From Rhodopirellula sp. (lineage in GTDB: Bacteria > Planctomycetota > Planctomycetia > Pirellulales > Pirellulaceae), in NCBI GenBank assembly GCA_002698965.1, contig PAAT01000136.1, positions 2,800 to 66,799 of the forward strand: a stretch of 64,000 bases of DNA, given 5' to 3'. The translations under genes and the position numbers were made by a program. A model generated the notes under the pieces. It was not told the origin of the DNA. It did no database searches and saw only the letters and a list, made by a program, of their open reading frames with translations. Below are positions 8,631-18,273 of this stretch, piece by piece; position 1 is the first letter of the stretch; each line of letters starts with the position of its first letter.

Positions 8631-9959
8631 ATGCACAAACAACTCCTGCCATTACTTCTCGCTTCGTTGCTTGCACTATCTTCGACAGCCAAGGCTCAGC
8701 AATTAACCGACGTACTCCCCGTCGACGACAGCTATGCCTACGAAATCAAAGATGAATTTCGGATCGGTGTCTGCAAGGCTCAGGTTGTACGTCTGACTTC
8801 ACAAACCTGGCAGGGCAAACCATGGCAACACTGGTTAACGATCCTGAAACCAGACAATACCAGTCTCGAGGATGCCGCTATTTTGTTTATTTCCGGCGGG
8901 TCTTCCCAAAGCGGGCAGCCCGACGCCGGCAACGGAGAAGTCAAGCAATTTGCACTCATCGCTGCAATATGTCAAGTTCCTGTCGCCATCTTAAACCAAG
9001 TACCTAACCAGCCGCTTCAGGGTAAAAAATATGAAGACGATCTGATTGCTTATACGTTCGACAAATATATGAACGGACTGGGGGAAGACTGGCCCTTGCT
9101 GCTGCCGATGGTCGAAAGTGCCGTCCGCGCCATGGACACCACGGCCGCAATTCTCAAAGAACAAAGCGGAACAAATATTACACGATTTTCGGTCGCCGGA
9201 GCCTCTAAACGAGGCTGGACAACCTGGTTGACAAGTGCCGTCGACCCACGAGTCGTTTCGATTGCCCCTATGGTCATCGATGTTCTAAACATGCCTGTTC
9301 AAATGAGGCAACAATTCCAATCCTATGGTCGCTACAGTCATATGATTACGCCATATCTCAAATACAATTTCCCCGAACGAATGCTCAAAGGCGAAGGAAA
9401 GAAACTAACGGAGTTAGTTGATCCTTTCTCCTATCGCGAAAAGATCCAGATTCCAAAACTAATCGTGCTTGGAACCAATGATCCTTACTGGACAGTGGAT
9501 GCAAGCAGCATCTACTTCCCCGATTTGGTGGGACCCAAAAACCTTTACTACCTGCCCAATGGCGGACATGGTCTTGGCATTCAGGTGCTTCCAACCATGG
9601 CAACATTCTTCAAAAAGACTCTCAATAACCACACCTTGGAAAAGATGAAATGGGAGTTGGACAGTAAGAATTACTTCCACGTAAAATGGACCGGCAAACC
9701 TCGCAACGTCCATCTCTGGAAAGCCCATAGTGCAACACGGGACTTTCGTGAAGCAAAATGGGAAAGCACCCGCTTGGAAGACATTACGAATTCCACAAAG
9801 AACTTACTTGAAGTACCTTCATCAGGTTACAACGCCTTCTTTATCGATTTAGAGTTCCCTGGTGCAGGAACCTTCTTTTATAACATTGCTACAGAAATTC
9901 AGGTTTTACCTAAGGGATTTGAATACGATCCACCGGAACCGCAGGGATCGGATAACTAA
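8631..9959 (+). CDS. PhoPQ-activated pathogenicity-related (PqaA-type) alpha/beta-hydrolase
   Basis: This 442-residue secreted protein has a clear signal peptide (residues 1-22, cleavage near AKAQ). It fits the PhoPQ_related family throughout: LISGGSSQ oxyanion region, FSVAGASKRGWTTW nucleophile elbow (Ser of GASKRG), IAPMVIDVLNM, and the C-terminal GTNDPYWTVD with catalytic Asp and PNGGHG with the His. PqaA-like proteins are serine hydrolases linked to envelope stress in Salmonella; in planctomycetes they are numerous and of unknown substrate. It stands alone with a 107 bp upstream gap and no clear operon partner. Confidence 0.85.
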   Translation: MHKQLLPLLLASLLALSSTAKAQQLTDVLPVDDSYAYEIKDEFRIGVCKAQVVRLTSQTWQGKPWQHWLTILKPDNTSLEDAAILFISGGSSQSGQPDAGNGEVKQFALIAAICQVPVAILNQVPNQPLQGKKYEDDLIAYTFDKYMNGLGEDWPLLLPMVESAVRAMDTTAAILKEQSGTNITRFSVAGASKRGWTTWLTSAVDPRVVSIAPMVIDVLNMPVQMRQQFQSYGRYSHMITPYLKYNFPERMLKGEGKKLTELVDPFSYREKIQIPKLIVLGTNDPYWTVDASSIYFPDLVGPKNLYYLPNGGHGLGIQVLPTMATFFKKTLNNHTLEKMKWELDSKNYFHVKWTGKPRNVHLWKAHSATRDFREAKWESTRLEDITNSTKNLLEVPSSGYNAFFIDLEFPGAGTFFYNIATEIQVLPKGFEYDPPEPQGSDN

Positions 9960-9979
9960 CACCGTCACTCCCAATCTAT

Positions 9980-10363
9980 TTAGCCTTCTGTATCCACGGC
10001 ATAATCCTGCAGTTGTTCCAAATCAACAAATTCCAAAGTGGAAATATGCGTTGCTTCCAAATTCACTTTCGGAGCTGCGTTGTGAAACAATGCTTCTTTC
10101 CAACGTTCAACACACAAGCACCACCTATCCCCGGGCTTAACCCCCGGAAACCCCCAGGCTGGCACGGCAGTCGAAAGGTCGTTCCCCACTGCTTTCGAAA
10201 AGGCTAGAAACTCAGCCGTTGCCTCGATACAAACCAGGTGCAAACCAACATCGTCAGCACCCGTATTACAACAACCGTCCCGATAAAATCCAGTCAGAGG
10301 ATCCGTAGAGCAGGACTTAAGATCAGTTCCAAGAACGTTTTTTGCCGGCATATTTTTGTTCAC
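9980..10363 (-). CDS. DUF2237 family protein
   Basis: This 127-residue protein is a full-length member of the small DUF2237 (COG3651) family. Diagnostic blocks are NVLGTDLKSCSTDPLTGF, RDGCCNTGADDVG, FLAFSKAVGNDLSTA and FPGVKPGDRWCLC, ending in VNLEATH. The conserved Cys and Asp residues suggest metal or cofactor binding, but no function is established for the family. There is no signal peptide, so it is likely cytoplasmic. It lies alone on the minus strand between two plus-strand genes, tail to tail with the PqaA-like gene 20 bp away. Confidence 0.9.
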   Translation of the reverse strand: MNKNMPAKNVLGTDLKSCSTDPLTGFYRDGCCNTGADDVGLHLVCIEATAEFLAFSKAVGNDLSTAVPAWGFPGVKPGDRWCLCVERWKEALFHNAAPKVNLEATHISTLEFVDLEQLQDYAVDTEG

Positions 10364-10510
10364 TTATAAGTTGTGTGGTTAGCATTGTTTTCTAACGTCT
10401 TATTACGCCGGACGCAACGCACCTACCTCCTTCTTTATCAGAAACGGTGTAGAATTACAGACAAATAAAACCAACCATCTCTTTCCACTTTCCTTCGTGA
10501 GGAAATTACT

Positions 10511-11449
10511 GTGAGCTTAGATCGTCGCACTTTCATTCAATCATCGCTGGTAACCACTGCCGCTGGCCTAAGTTCCCTACCCTCGGCGGCATCGGCTGCC
10601 AAAGGAAATTCCAAGGTGAAGCCCAATCCAATCGCCGTCAGCACCTATTCCTACTGGCGTTATCGAAAGGACACAAAGCTTCCCATCGAGGACTGCATCG
10701 ACCTAGCTGCTGAAGCCGGTTTTGATGCAGTCGAAATCCTTCATGTTCAAATGACACGTGAGGACAATGCGTACCTACAGATGCTTAAGCAACGTGCTTT
10801 CGTCAATGGCTTAGACCTTTGTGGATTCTCAACACATCAGGGATTCGTATCTCCTGATCCGGAGTACCGCAAACGAAATATTGAACACACTTTAAAATGC
10901 ATCGAAATGGCCTATAAGCTTGGTATCCCAACCATTCGGGTCAATACCGGTCGCTGGGGCACCATTAAAAGCTTCGACGATTTAATGAAAGCCAAAGGGA
11001 TCGAACCTCGTCTGGAAGGCTACACTGACGAACAGGGTTTCGAGTGGGTCATAGACAGTCTGGAAAAATGCCTTCCGAAAGCGGAAGAATGTGGGGTAAC
11101 CCTTGGTCTGGAGAACCACTGGGGGTTAGGGCGGACTGCTGAGGGAGTATTGAAAATTGTGAATGCCATTGATTCACCGTGGCTACAGGTTACCGCAGAC
11201 ACCGGCAACTTCTTTGAACGCCAGTACGAACAGTTCGAAATGATGGCTCCCAAAACCGTCTATGTACAAGCCAAAACCTACTTTGGTGGTGGTACCTGGT
11301 ATACGCTAAACATTGATTACAACCGCGTTGCAAAGATCCTCAAAAACGCCAATTATCAGGGCTACATTTCGCTCGAATTCGAAGGAGAGGAATCACACGA
11401 GACTGCCATTCCCAAGAGTCTCAATCTTCTCAGAAAAGCATTTTCCTAA
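10511..11449 (+). CDS. Tat-exported sugar phosphate isomerase/epimerase-like TIM barrel
   Basis: Translation starts at GTG 10511 with GAGGAA nine bases upstream. The N-terminus LDRRTFIQSS followed by a hydrophobic stretch is a twin-arginine signal. The mature part is an AP-endonuclease-2/xylose-isomerase-like TIM barrel. Visible are GFDAVEILHVQ, IPTIRVNTGRW, GVTLGLENHWG (metal-binding Glu) and VTADTGNFF (Asp), then ISLEFEGEE with the last metal ligand. Such proteins isomerise or epimerise sugars or inositols. The export signal points to a periplasmic substrate, which is common in planctomycetes. It converges on the DUF1552 gene with a 29 bp gap. Confidence 0.87.
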   Translation: MSLDRRTFIQSSLVTTAAGLSSLPSAASAAKGNSKVKPNPIAVSTYSYWRYRKDTKLPIEDCIDLAAEAGFDAVEILHVQMTREDNAYLQMLKQRAFVNGLDLCGFSTHQGFVSPDPEYRKRNIEHTLKCIEMAYKLGIPTIRVNTGRWGTIKSFDDLMKAKGIEPRLEGYTDEQGFEWVIDSLEKCLPKAEECGVTLGLENHWGLGRTAEGVLKIVNAIDSPWLQVTADTGNFFERQYEQFEMMAPKTVYVQAKTYFGGGTWYTLNIDYNRVAKILKNANYQGYISLEFEGEESHETAIPKSLNLLRKAFS

Positions 11450-11478
11450 CATTCGGCTCTGCAACGAGATCGCCAACC

Positions 11479-12807
11479 CTACGCCCGCAACGCGGCCAGT
11501 TCACCGGTACTGTCAGCGAAGCCGTCATGCGGGATGCCCATGGCGTCCAGCATTGTGACGAACACATTACTAAGTGGCATATTGGCTCCGGGCTTGAGGA
11601 ATTGATTGTGCTTAAAGCCCATCGCTTTACCTCCGGCCAGAATTAGCGGGTAGTTCGAATTGTTATGCGTCTTACTATTGCTGCTGCCATAAAAGACCAA
11701 CGTGTTGTCCAGCAACGAGCCGTCGTATTCCTGACTATCACTCAGACGTTGAATAAAGCGACTTAGCTGATTGGCCAACAATTGATCAAATCGTCCTAGC
11801 TTTTCCGCACCGTCACCTTTACCCGCCCCATGAGCCAGACCATGCCAATTCCCTTGCAGTCCCAGGCACGCCGGAAATGCATTGGCAATTGTCGTTGCTC
11901 CGGCAACCTGCCCCAGCATATAGGTCGCAACACGTGTGGAATCCGTTTGGAATGCGAGAAAGATCAAATCGTACATAGCTTGCATATATTCGACGGGCAG
12001 GCTTTGATCAACAGAAAGACTGACTTCATCTTCTGAAACCTCGGGCTTAGGAATATCCAACCATGCCGTAGATCGATTGACTCGCTGTTCGATATCACGA
12101 ACACTTGCGAGATAATCTTCAAGCTTGCGTTGATCCTGACGTCCCAATCGGTTCTTCATCGAACGACTATTCTCTAACACCAAATCAAGCATGGAACTTG
12201 TATTCTGCAAACGTCGTCGTTGTACTTTAGTGGATGCATCACCCGCACCAAATAGCCGATCGAAGATTTGACGCGGACTGGATAACGCCGGAATTGGCCG
12301 TCCTTGCGATGTAAATGAAAGCGTAGTTGCTCGTGTCGGTTCACCTACGCCACCATCGCTGGACAGTACCAAGGAACCGAATCTTGTTTCTTCACCTACA
12401 TATCCCGCAATATGCTGATCCAGTGAAATACCGTTCCTGTAATCAGCCCCTCGGAAGCTAGCTCCTGTCAGAAAGATATCTCCCGTATCATGCCCGCCCA
12501 TTTTACGACCCGCTGGATGCGCCAGCGACCCTAACACGGTAACCTGCTCACGTAATGGCTCAAGAGACTCAAGAGATTTACGAAACCGGAACGAATCATC
12601 TTTCTCTTCAGGAAACCAATTCCATTCGGAATATTCGGACTTGTCATTAGGCAAGCTGACGCCAAACGGGAAGTAGACAGAGGCCAGACGTTTAGGAGCC
12701 TGCTTTGCCGGAGTGGCCTGTCCCATACTTTCCATCCATGGTAATGCGAACGCTACGCCTGTTCCCTTTAGAAAAGTCCGTCTATCTAAGTGCCATGATT
12801 TGTTCAT
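11479..12807 (-). CDS. DUF1552 protein, Tat-exported
   Basis: The N-terminus LDRRTFLKGTGVAFALPWME is a twin-arginine leader of the form always seen in DUF1552 proteins. The body shows the family blocks PKRLASVYFPFGV, GGHDTGDIFLTG, SLDQHIA, SMLDLVLE and HGLAHGAG, ending in NVFVTMLDAMGI. DUF1552 proteins are almost always encoded beside a DUF1592 cytochrome-type protein, as here (42 bp after 12850-15219), which suggests the two work together in the periplasm. The biochemical role is unknown. The short C-terminus GELAALRA is usual for the family. Confidence 0.9.
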   Translation of the reverse strand: MNKSWHLDRRTFLKGTGVAFALPWMESMGQATPAKQAPKRLASVYFPFGVSLPNDKSEYSEWNWFPEEKDDSFRFRKSLESLEPLREQVTVLGSLAHPAGRKMGGHDTGDIFLTGASFRGADYRNGISLDQHIAGYVGEETRFGSLVLSSDGGVGEPTRATTLSFTSQGRPIPALSSPRQIFDRLFGAGDASTKVQRRRLQNTSSMLDLVLENSRSMKNRLGRQDQRKLEDYLASVRDIEQRVNRSTAWLDIPKPEVSEDEVSLSVDQSLPVEYMQAMYDLIFLAFQTDSTRVATYMLGQVAGATTIANAFPACLGLQGNWHGLAHGAGKGDGAEKLGRFDQLLANQLSRFIQRLSDSQEYDGSLLDNTLVFYGSSNSKTHNNSNYPLILAGGKAMGFKHNQFLKPGANMPLSNVFVTMLDAMGIPHDGFADSTGELAALRA

Positions 12808-12849
12808 GTTTAATTCTCGATCTGGTACAAATACCTGCGGCTAACACCA

Positions 12850-15219
12850 CTATTTTGATTGAAACATCGGCGACTGCACAATCTCAACCAGCAGTTTTCT
12901 CATATTATAATCATCGGCAATAAACTGTCTGGTCAAGTTTAAAACTTCCGCTTCGTCCGTAAACTCTAAACTACGTCCCAATGCATACGTGGTGACTTTC
13001 CTTACAAAAGCTCTCGCAAATCGTTCAGATTCGTGCTCCATCAAATATTCCTGAAAGCCTGCCACGCCGGTCACTTCCACCCCAGACGGCAACTGGGCAT
13101 GAGAATCTAATTCTGCCTGCACCGACTTCCCTTTAACCATCCGCAAACCAAATTCCCGCCAACGCCCAATGGCGTCATAATTTTCAAAGGGAATACCCCA
13201 GCCATCAATGCCTCGATGACAACTATTACAACTGGCCTTTTGTCGGTGTAATTCCAACTGCCGCTTCATCGTGAGTGATGCCAAATCAGCTTTTTCTGAT
13301 TCCAAGGCCGGCACATCCGGGGGAGGGGGCGCCGGAGGATCGTCTAGCAGGCGGTCCAGAATCCAGACGGCTCGTTTAATCGGATGCGAATCCTCCCCAT
13401 TGGAATTGATCAGGAGGAAACTCCCCTGAGTCATCAATCCGCCTCGATTTTCATTCCCTCGCAAGGCAACGCGAGCAAATTGACTACTACCGGGATCAGG
13501 GAGACCATAGTGTTTCGCCAAACTTTGATTAATCACGACAAAATCACTCTTCAGAAAACTGAGCGCACTCAAATCGTGATACAGTACATGGCCCACAAAT
13601 TGAATCGTCTCTTCCGCCATTTGGGACTTTAATCGTTCGTCGAATCCTTTATAGTACTGTGGATTAACGGCAATCCGGTTTAGCCCGGACAAGTCTAGCC
13701 ATTGCGAAGTAAAATTACGAACGAACTGCCAACTACGCTGGTCTTCTGTCATGCGTCGAATCTGCTTCTCAAGCACATCTGGTTGTGAAAGCTCTTTTCT
13801 TTCGGCCAGCTCAAACAGTTCTTGGTCAGGCATCGAACTCCAAAGAAAGTACGACAACCGGGTTGCCAATTCATGATCGGTCAATGGCTGCGTCTTTCCA
13901 CCTGATTCCACCGGCTCTGCTAAATACAGGAATTCCGGCGAGATGAGTACGAGTGCCAGAGTTTCACGTATTGCCTCTTCAAAGGTTTCACTATCGGGAG
14001 CAATGGTCTCATAAAAACCCACTACCTTTTTCACCTCTTCTTTCGTGACAGGCCGGCGAAACGCCCGCCGCATAAATTGACGAACCACTTTTTCGACATA
14101 TTCGTCTTCGCCGACACCTTCAGCTGGAAGAATCGTCCTATGATGCCTTGGCGGCCAAGAATCATAGAGAGGCCCTTCAAAGGTAACACTCTGCACGAAA
14201 ACACATGGCTCTGTCGAAGGCGGACGTGGCTCACCTTTTTTAGGCACCGCCTCCGGAAGCGCGGTCAAATTTTTCAAACGCACCTGAATGCCGGGATACT
14301 TGGGATTCTTCCCCGGCAAAGGAAAGGATTCAATCCGCCCCTCGAAAACAAGTGTCTCCGGTTGCTCTTCGGTTCCGACAACCTCCTGGACAACCAGCCT
14401 TCGACTTGGTGAAAGTGTGTCACTGCGAATACCAATATTAACTTCTAACTCCGGGACAGATTTCCCCTTCGGAATCTTAGAGTAGGCCTGAATCGTGACC
14501 CGGAATTTACCGGTCCTGGGAAATTGATTAATTCCGGCAATGAATTGATTACGCCCATCCAGCATCTCACCATTCGTATTATTATCCCGCCCCCCCTTAA
14601 TACTCTTCTCGACCATTTGCGTATGAACTTCGGGTTGTTCTCCGGATACAATCACCTTAGACATGGCCTGACGAGCTGCTGCCAAATAATACTCCATTTG
14701 AATCGGCGAGATTCCCAGCACCTGCCCGTTATTGAGAAAACCATCTACCGACTTAGACTCCGGAGGTAGGTTTTCCGCGTAATCAAATTCGATTCCCAGC
14801 AGATCACGAAGTGTATTGTTGTATTCGTAATTCGTTAAACGTCGAAACACAACTTTTCCACCAGTACTCTGTTTGGCTTCCGTGGCACGGGCTATTTCAT
14901 CCGTGAGCCAATTCACAAGTATTTTCCGCTCTCTCTCCGGTAATGCCATGGCACCTTTAGGTGGCATCTTTCCCTGATTGATACGGTTCAGCGCATCATG
15001 CCATGTCTCGCCATCAACACCGTTATACAAATCCGGATCCAGCAACGTCATACGTGGACTCGCTTCACCATCCGGCCCATGACATTCATAGCAATACTGC
15101 TTGAGAACAGGCTCTACCTTAGAACGAAACGTTTTGAGGTCCGGTTCCACACCTTGTACTAACGGCACAAAGAACAAAGCCGAAAACAATATCATATTTT
15201 TATATAAGCAATTCAACAT
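12850..15219 (-). CDS. DUF1592 protein (PSD1-type, with c-type haem motifs)
   Basis: The product is 789 residues with a signal peptide. A CYECH haem-binding motif sits at residues 43-47, in the planctomycete cytochrome C domain. The order of the remaining domains is DUF1587 (FRRLTNYEYNNTLRDLLG), a beta-rich DUF1595/DUF1592 region (LATRLSYFLWSSMPD), DUF1588 with a second motif CNSCH (GIDGWGIPFENYDAIG), and DUF1585 (YALGRSLEFTDEAE) at the end. The two haem motifs suggest electron transfer in the periplasm. It is paired with the DUF1552 gene downstream. ATG 15219 is used; ATG 15195 is an alternative that shortens the leader. Family assignment is firm, function unknown. Confidence 0.92.
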   Translation of the reverse strand: MLNCLYKNMILFSALFFVPLVQGVEPDLKTFRSKVEPVLKQYCYECHGPDGEASPRMTLLDPDLYNGVDGETWHDALNRINQGKMPPKGAMALPERERKILVNWLTDEIARATEAKQSTGGKVVFRRLTNYEYNNTLRDLLGIEFDYAENLPPESKSVDGFLNNGQVLGISPIQMEYYLAAARQAMSKVIVSGEQPEVHTQMVEKSIKGGRDNNTNGEMLDGRNQFIAGINQFPRTGKFRVTIQAYSKIPKGKSVPELEVNIGIRSDTLSPSRRLVVQEVVGTEEQPETLVFEGRIESFPLPGKNPKYPGIQVRLKNLTALPEAVPKKGEPRPPSTEPCVFVQSVTFEGPLYDSWPPRHHRTILPAEGVGEDEYVEKVVRQFMRRAFRRPVTKEEVKKVVGFYETIAPDSETFEEAIRETLALVLISPEFLYLAEPVESGGKTQPLTDHELATRLSYFLWSSMPDQELFELAERKELSQPDVLEKQIRRMTEDQRSWQFVRNFTSQWLDLSGLNRIAVNPQYYKGFDERLKSQMAEETIQFVGHVLYHDLSALSFLKSDFVVINQSLAKHYGLPDPGSSQFARVALRGNENRGGLMTQGSFLLINSNGEDSHPIKRAVWILDRLLDDPPAPPPPDVPALESEKADLASLTMKRQLELHRQKASCNSCHRGIDGWGIPFENYDAIGRWREFGLRMVKGKSVQAELDSHAQLPSGVEVTGVAGFQEYLMEHESERFARAFVRKVTTYALGRSLEFTDEAEVLNLTRQFIADDYNMRKLLVEIVQSPMFQSK

Positions 15220-15336
15220 CGCTCTATTCTATCACCCACACTCAAATTTGAGATGTTTCTTCCGATGCCCCCGGCGTGTCTTTATTGGCAGTGCCTATCG
15301 CAGAACCACATTCGGCATCCCCCACCTCACGCAGCC

Positions 15337-16272
15337 TTATTTTATGCCCTCGCGGAACTTCATTTCTGTTTCCAGCAGATTCGTTGCAACCCCAGCGATT
15401 TCTTCTGCCTCAGATTCATTGACAGGTGACATCATTGGCAGCAGGGGACCGGTATCTGCTATGCCGGCGCCCGCTACTGCCGAATGCAAAACTCGCACCG
15501 GGTTAATACCGTTTCGCAAATCTTCCAAAGGCTTAAAGATACGCCGGACTTGCTCAGCGGCCACGTAATCTCCAGTTTGAATCAATCGCAGCATATGCAT
15601 AGAAAGGGCCGGAGCTACACAAACACATCCAGACGTAAAGGCCGTCACATCGAATTTCTGCATATGCGGAAGGGCTGGTTGCTCACCAATACCACTCACA
15701 ATCATCTCCGCACCGATCGCATCCTTCAGTCTGGAAAGATATTCATCTTGCGCAGGTTGCTCTCGTACTATGGCATACTTGATCCATGAAACTGAGCCAT
15801 TATCAACCAGACGTTTCACATTTTCAACTTCAAGATAGCCCAGTTGTTTGATATAAACGACCGCAGGTTTTCCAGCAGCCTGTACGAAATCTCCAATCGC
15901 TCTTTCGACCCCGGCATACGTCACAACATTTGGCTGCGGCAGCACCATCGCCGTCGGAAAAGCCGTACGGCTAAGCTCACTGGCTTGATCCATCATCATG
16001 CCGTAAGACGAGCCAACGGAGGGTATCACTAACGAGTCTTCGGCGACGACTCTCTCCAGCATTGCCAACAATTCTCCATACTGACTGGGAGCTACGTGAT
16101 ACAACAACGCATTCCCACCGTACAGCAAAGTGGAAACCCCTCCCGCTTCCAAATGTTGGACCATTTTACGGTTCTCGGCTTCAGCTAATGACAAATCAGC
16201 TTGGCGAGCCAAGGGGGGGACTGAAATAACGCTGCCAGCCAGATCTTGTTTTGTTATTGGAGAAGTTTGCAT
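15337..16272 (-). CDS. Dihydrodipicolinate synthase-family aldolase (DapA/NanA superfamily)
   Basis: This is a class I aldolase of the DHDPS/N-acetylneuraminate lyase superfamily, 311 residues. The Schiff-base Lys is likely K165 in SWIKYAIV and the partner Tyr is Y140 in VVYIKQLGY. The phosphate/carboxylate loop GTTGE of true DapA is replaced here by YGGNA (51-55), so the substrate is not expected to be that of lysine synthesis; a genuine dapA lies at 62752-63639. No export signal. It sits 17 bp after an EEP gene in a run with a sialidase-like protein, an MFS symporter and two Gfo/Idh dehydrogenases. That context favours a catabolic keto-acid or sialic-acid-like substrate (inference). Confidence 0.83.
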   Translation of the reverse strand: MQTSPITKQDLAGSVISVPPLARQADLSLAEAENRKMVQHLEAGGVSTLLYGGNALLYHVAPSQYGELLAMLERVVAEDSLVIPSVGSSYGMMMDQASELSRTAFPTAMVLPQPNVVTYAGVERAIGDFVQAAGKPAVVYIKQLGYLEVENVKRLVDNGSVSWIKYAIVREQPAQDEYLSRLKDAIGAEMIVSGIGEQPALPHMQKFDVTAFTSGCVCVAPALSMHMLRLIQTGDYVAAEQVRRIFKPLEDLRNGINPVRVLHSAVAGAGIADTGPLLPMMSPVNESEAEEIAGVATNLLETEMKFREGIK

Positions 16273-16289
16273 AGATTTGAGTTCGAAAA

Positions 16290-17216
16290 TTAAGGGCTAA
16301 ATTTTATTCGGTATTCTACCACGACTCCACGATGATCGGTCGGCCATGGTGCGACGACAACATGAGCATTAACCTTTGACTCACCAACGACTGCAGCCTG
16401 TTTGACTGTAGAATCTGGCAAACTACTGAAAACAAAGTCAATTCGATCGTGACGATCCGCAGGATCTGTGGATTTTGTCGTGGGAGTCCAAGTCCACCCC
16501 GGCTCTTTGATCGGATCTTTACGAACAGCACGAAATCCATCCTTCATTCCCGCCCCGGTAATACGCAGCGTCGTCGGATAAGCAACCTTGATCGGTATTC
16601 GCCCTCGCTCTGCCACTGCCTCGGTCCAGTCCTGATGAGAGGGTTCATTAAAATCACCGGTTAAAAAACAAACCTTCCCTGCTTTCAAGCTCATTTTCAA
16701 CTCGGATAACATCCGTAACACCTGATCTCCTCGAGCTTCATTGGCCCAGTGAACCGCCTCTTTTTCAGTCTTAATAAAGGGAAAGTCTCCGTACGGAATT
16801 CTCGCAAGCTGGTAAGGCTGATACGGGATATAGTGAAAGTGAACGTTGTATGCGTGAACGACGATTCCAGCGGGCAGTTTGACATGCACCCCCCACTTCT
16901 TTGGCGTATGCCCCACAATCGGATACCTCGAAATCACCGACGTCCGACCTCCCTGCGCGAAATGATGCCACTTTAGCACCCTAGCTAATTCAACGGAGCT
17001 ATCCCCATCTTGATTCTCTGTTTCCTGCAATCCAACAATATCCGCCTTAGCTGCTTGAATTGCCTTCACCGTTTGCGACAGAGGCTGTCCTAACCGAGTA
17101 CCGCCATGGTAAAGATTAAGTGTCATCACTCGCAGCGAAGAGGGATCTTCCGCTTTCAAAGCGGATAGAAGAATTACCATTAGTAGGAAGCTGTACAAAG
17201 TCTTTCGAATCATCAT
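16290..17216 (-). CDS. Secreted EEP family phosphodiesterase
   Basis: This second EEP protein in the window has 308 residues and a signal peptide (about 5-22). Metal and catalytic motifs are MTLNLYHGG, GLQETENQ, FLTGDFNEPSH, DRIDFVFS and the final WPTDHRGVVV. It differs clearly from the protein at 2651-3517 and belongs to another subgroup. The start overlaps the stop of the upstream Gfo/Idh gene (17213-17216), so the two are likely translated together. The substrate is unknown; a sugar or lipid phosphodiester would suit the neighbouring degradative genes. Confidence 0.85.
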   Translation of the reverse strand: MMIRKTLYSFLLMVILLSALKAEDPSSLRVMTLNLYHGGTRLGQPLSQTVKAIQAAKADIVGLQETENQDGDSSVELARVLKWHHFAQGGRTSVISRYPIVGHTPKKWGVHVKLPAGIVVHAYNVHFHYIPYQPYQLARIPYGDFPFIKTEKEAVHWANEARGDQVLRMLSELKMSLKAGKVCFLTGDFNEPSHQDWTEAVAERGRIPIKVAYPTTLRITGAGMKDGFRAVRKDPIKEPGWTWTPTTKSTDPADRHDRIDFVFSSLPDSTVKQAAVVGESKVNAHVVVAPWPTDHRGVVVEYRIKFSP

Positions 17217-18265
17217 GACCGTTGTTCCTCAATTTCCACCGGAATACCCGTATCAACAGACTCTTGAGCAGCGACGCACATGGCAACCGACCAGCGACCA
17301 TCATCGCCCGTGGCATGTAATTCGCCACCATTACGAACGGCATTTACCATCATTGCCATCTGATCCTGCAATTCGAACACCTCCCCAGTCATTCTGTCTG
17401 GTGTAAGGTCGAGTACTTCGTCGTTTTTGGTGTTATAAGCCTTTAAGGTGAAATCAGGGTGCAAGGTTCTATCCTGAGCACCGCTCCAACTCGCCCAAAT
17501 CGCACCCTCTGTGCCAGTGCATTTGACCATTTGGTGATGTTCAAATGCACTCAAAGTCTGAGTGATCACCGCATAGGCTCCCCTTTCAAAATTCATTAAC
17601 GCGCTAAAGTTATCCTGCAATTCAGGATGGCCGTTCTGACGCGAATTCGCACGGGCAAATATACTCTTCGGATTCCCCGCCTTTGCTAAATACCAGCGAG
17701 CCAAATCAAAAAAGTGAATTGGTTCTTCAAGAATCCAGTTCCCCACACGTTCAATATCAAATCGCCATCCTTCCGCACCATGCCGATATGGCTTACGGGA
17801 CAATTCGACGAGGCAATATTGAGGTTCTCCAATATAACCCTCCTCTACAAGGTCCTTGACCTTTTTCCACATGGACGATAACCGCAATTCATGTCCGACT
17901 GCCAGCAAACAGTTATTGACTCTGGCCGCATCTAAAATCGCATTACAATCCTCAATCGTGATGGCCATCGGCTTTTCCAGCAAGACATGCTTACCTGCTT
18001 CGAGTGCTGCCACCGCGACCTCGCGATGAAGATGACTAGGAACTACAATGTCGACAACATCGATCTCGTCTAGTCCGATTAACTGGCGATAGTCCATCGT
18101 CGTTACAGCCTGTGGATATTTTCGTCGGGCCGCATCACAAGTAGATTCCGACTTTGCTGCGATAGCTTGAACGACGGCACCCTCCGTCGCAGAAATTGCT
18201 TCAGCATGACAATTACCCCAAGCTCCAAAGCCAACAATCCCAAATCTCAGATCTGAATCACTCAT
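17213..18265 (-). CDS. Gfo/Idh/MocA family oxidoreductase (cytoplasmic)
   Basis: The 350-residue protein has the N-terminal Rossmann nucleotide loop GIVGFGAWGNCH, the family signature LLEKPMAITIEDC and the substrate-domain region PYRHGAEGWRFD with LEEPIHFFDLARW (catalytic His of the family). No signal peptide, so it acts in the cytoplasm on imported sugars with NAD(P). It is 8 bp downstream of the sialidase-like gene and overlaps the EEP gene by 4 bp, so it belongs to the 15.3-23.1 kb catabolic run. The specific sugar cannot be read from the sequence. Confidence 0.9.
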   Translation of the reverse strand: MSDSDLRFGIVGFGAWGNCHAEAISATEGAVVQAIAAKSESTCDAARRKYPQAVTTMDYRQLIGLDEIDVVDIVVPSHLHREVAVAALEAGKHVLLEKPMAITIEDCNAILDAARVNNCLLAVGHELRLSSMWKKVKDLVEEGYIGEPQYCLVELSRKPYRHGAEGWRFDIERVGNWILEEPIHFFDLARWYLAKAGNPKSIFARANSRQNGHPELQDNFSALMNFERGAYAVITQTLSAFEHHQMVKCTGTEGAIWASWSGAQDRTLHPDFTLKAYNTKNDEVLDLTPDRMTGEVFELQDQMAMMVNAVRNGGELHATGDDGRWSVAMCVAAQESVDTGIPVEIEEQRS

Positions 18266-18273
18266 CGTTAATA

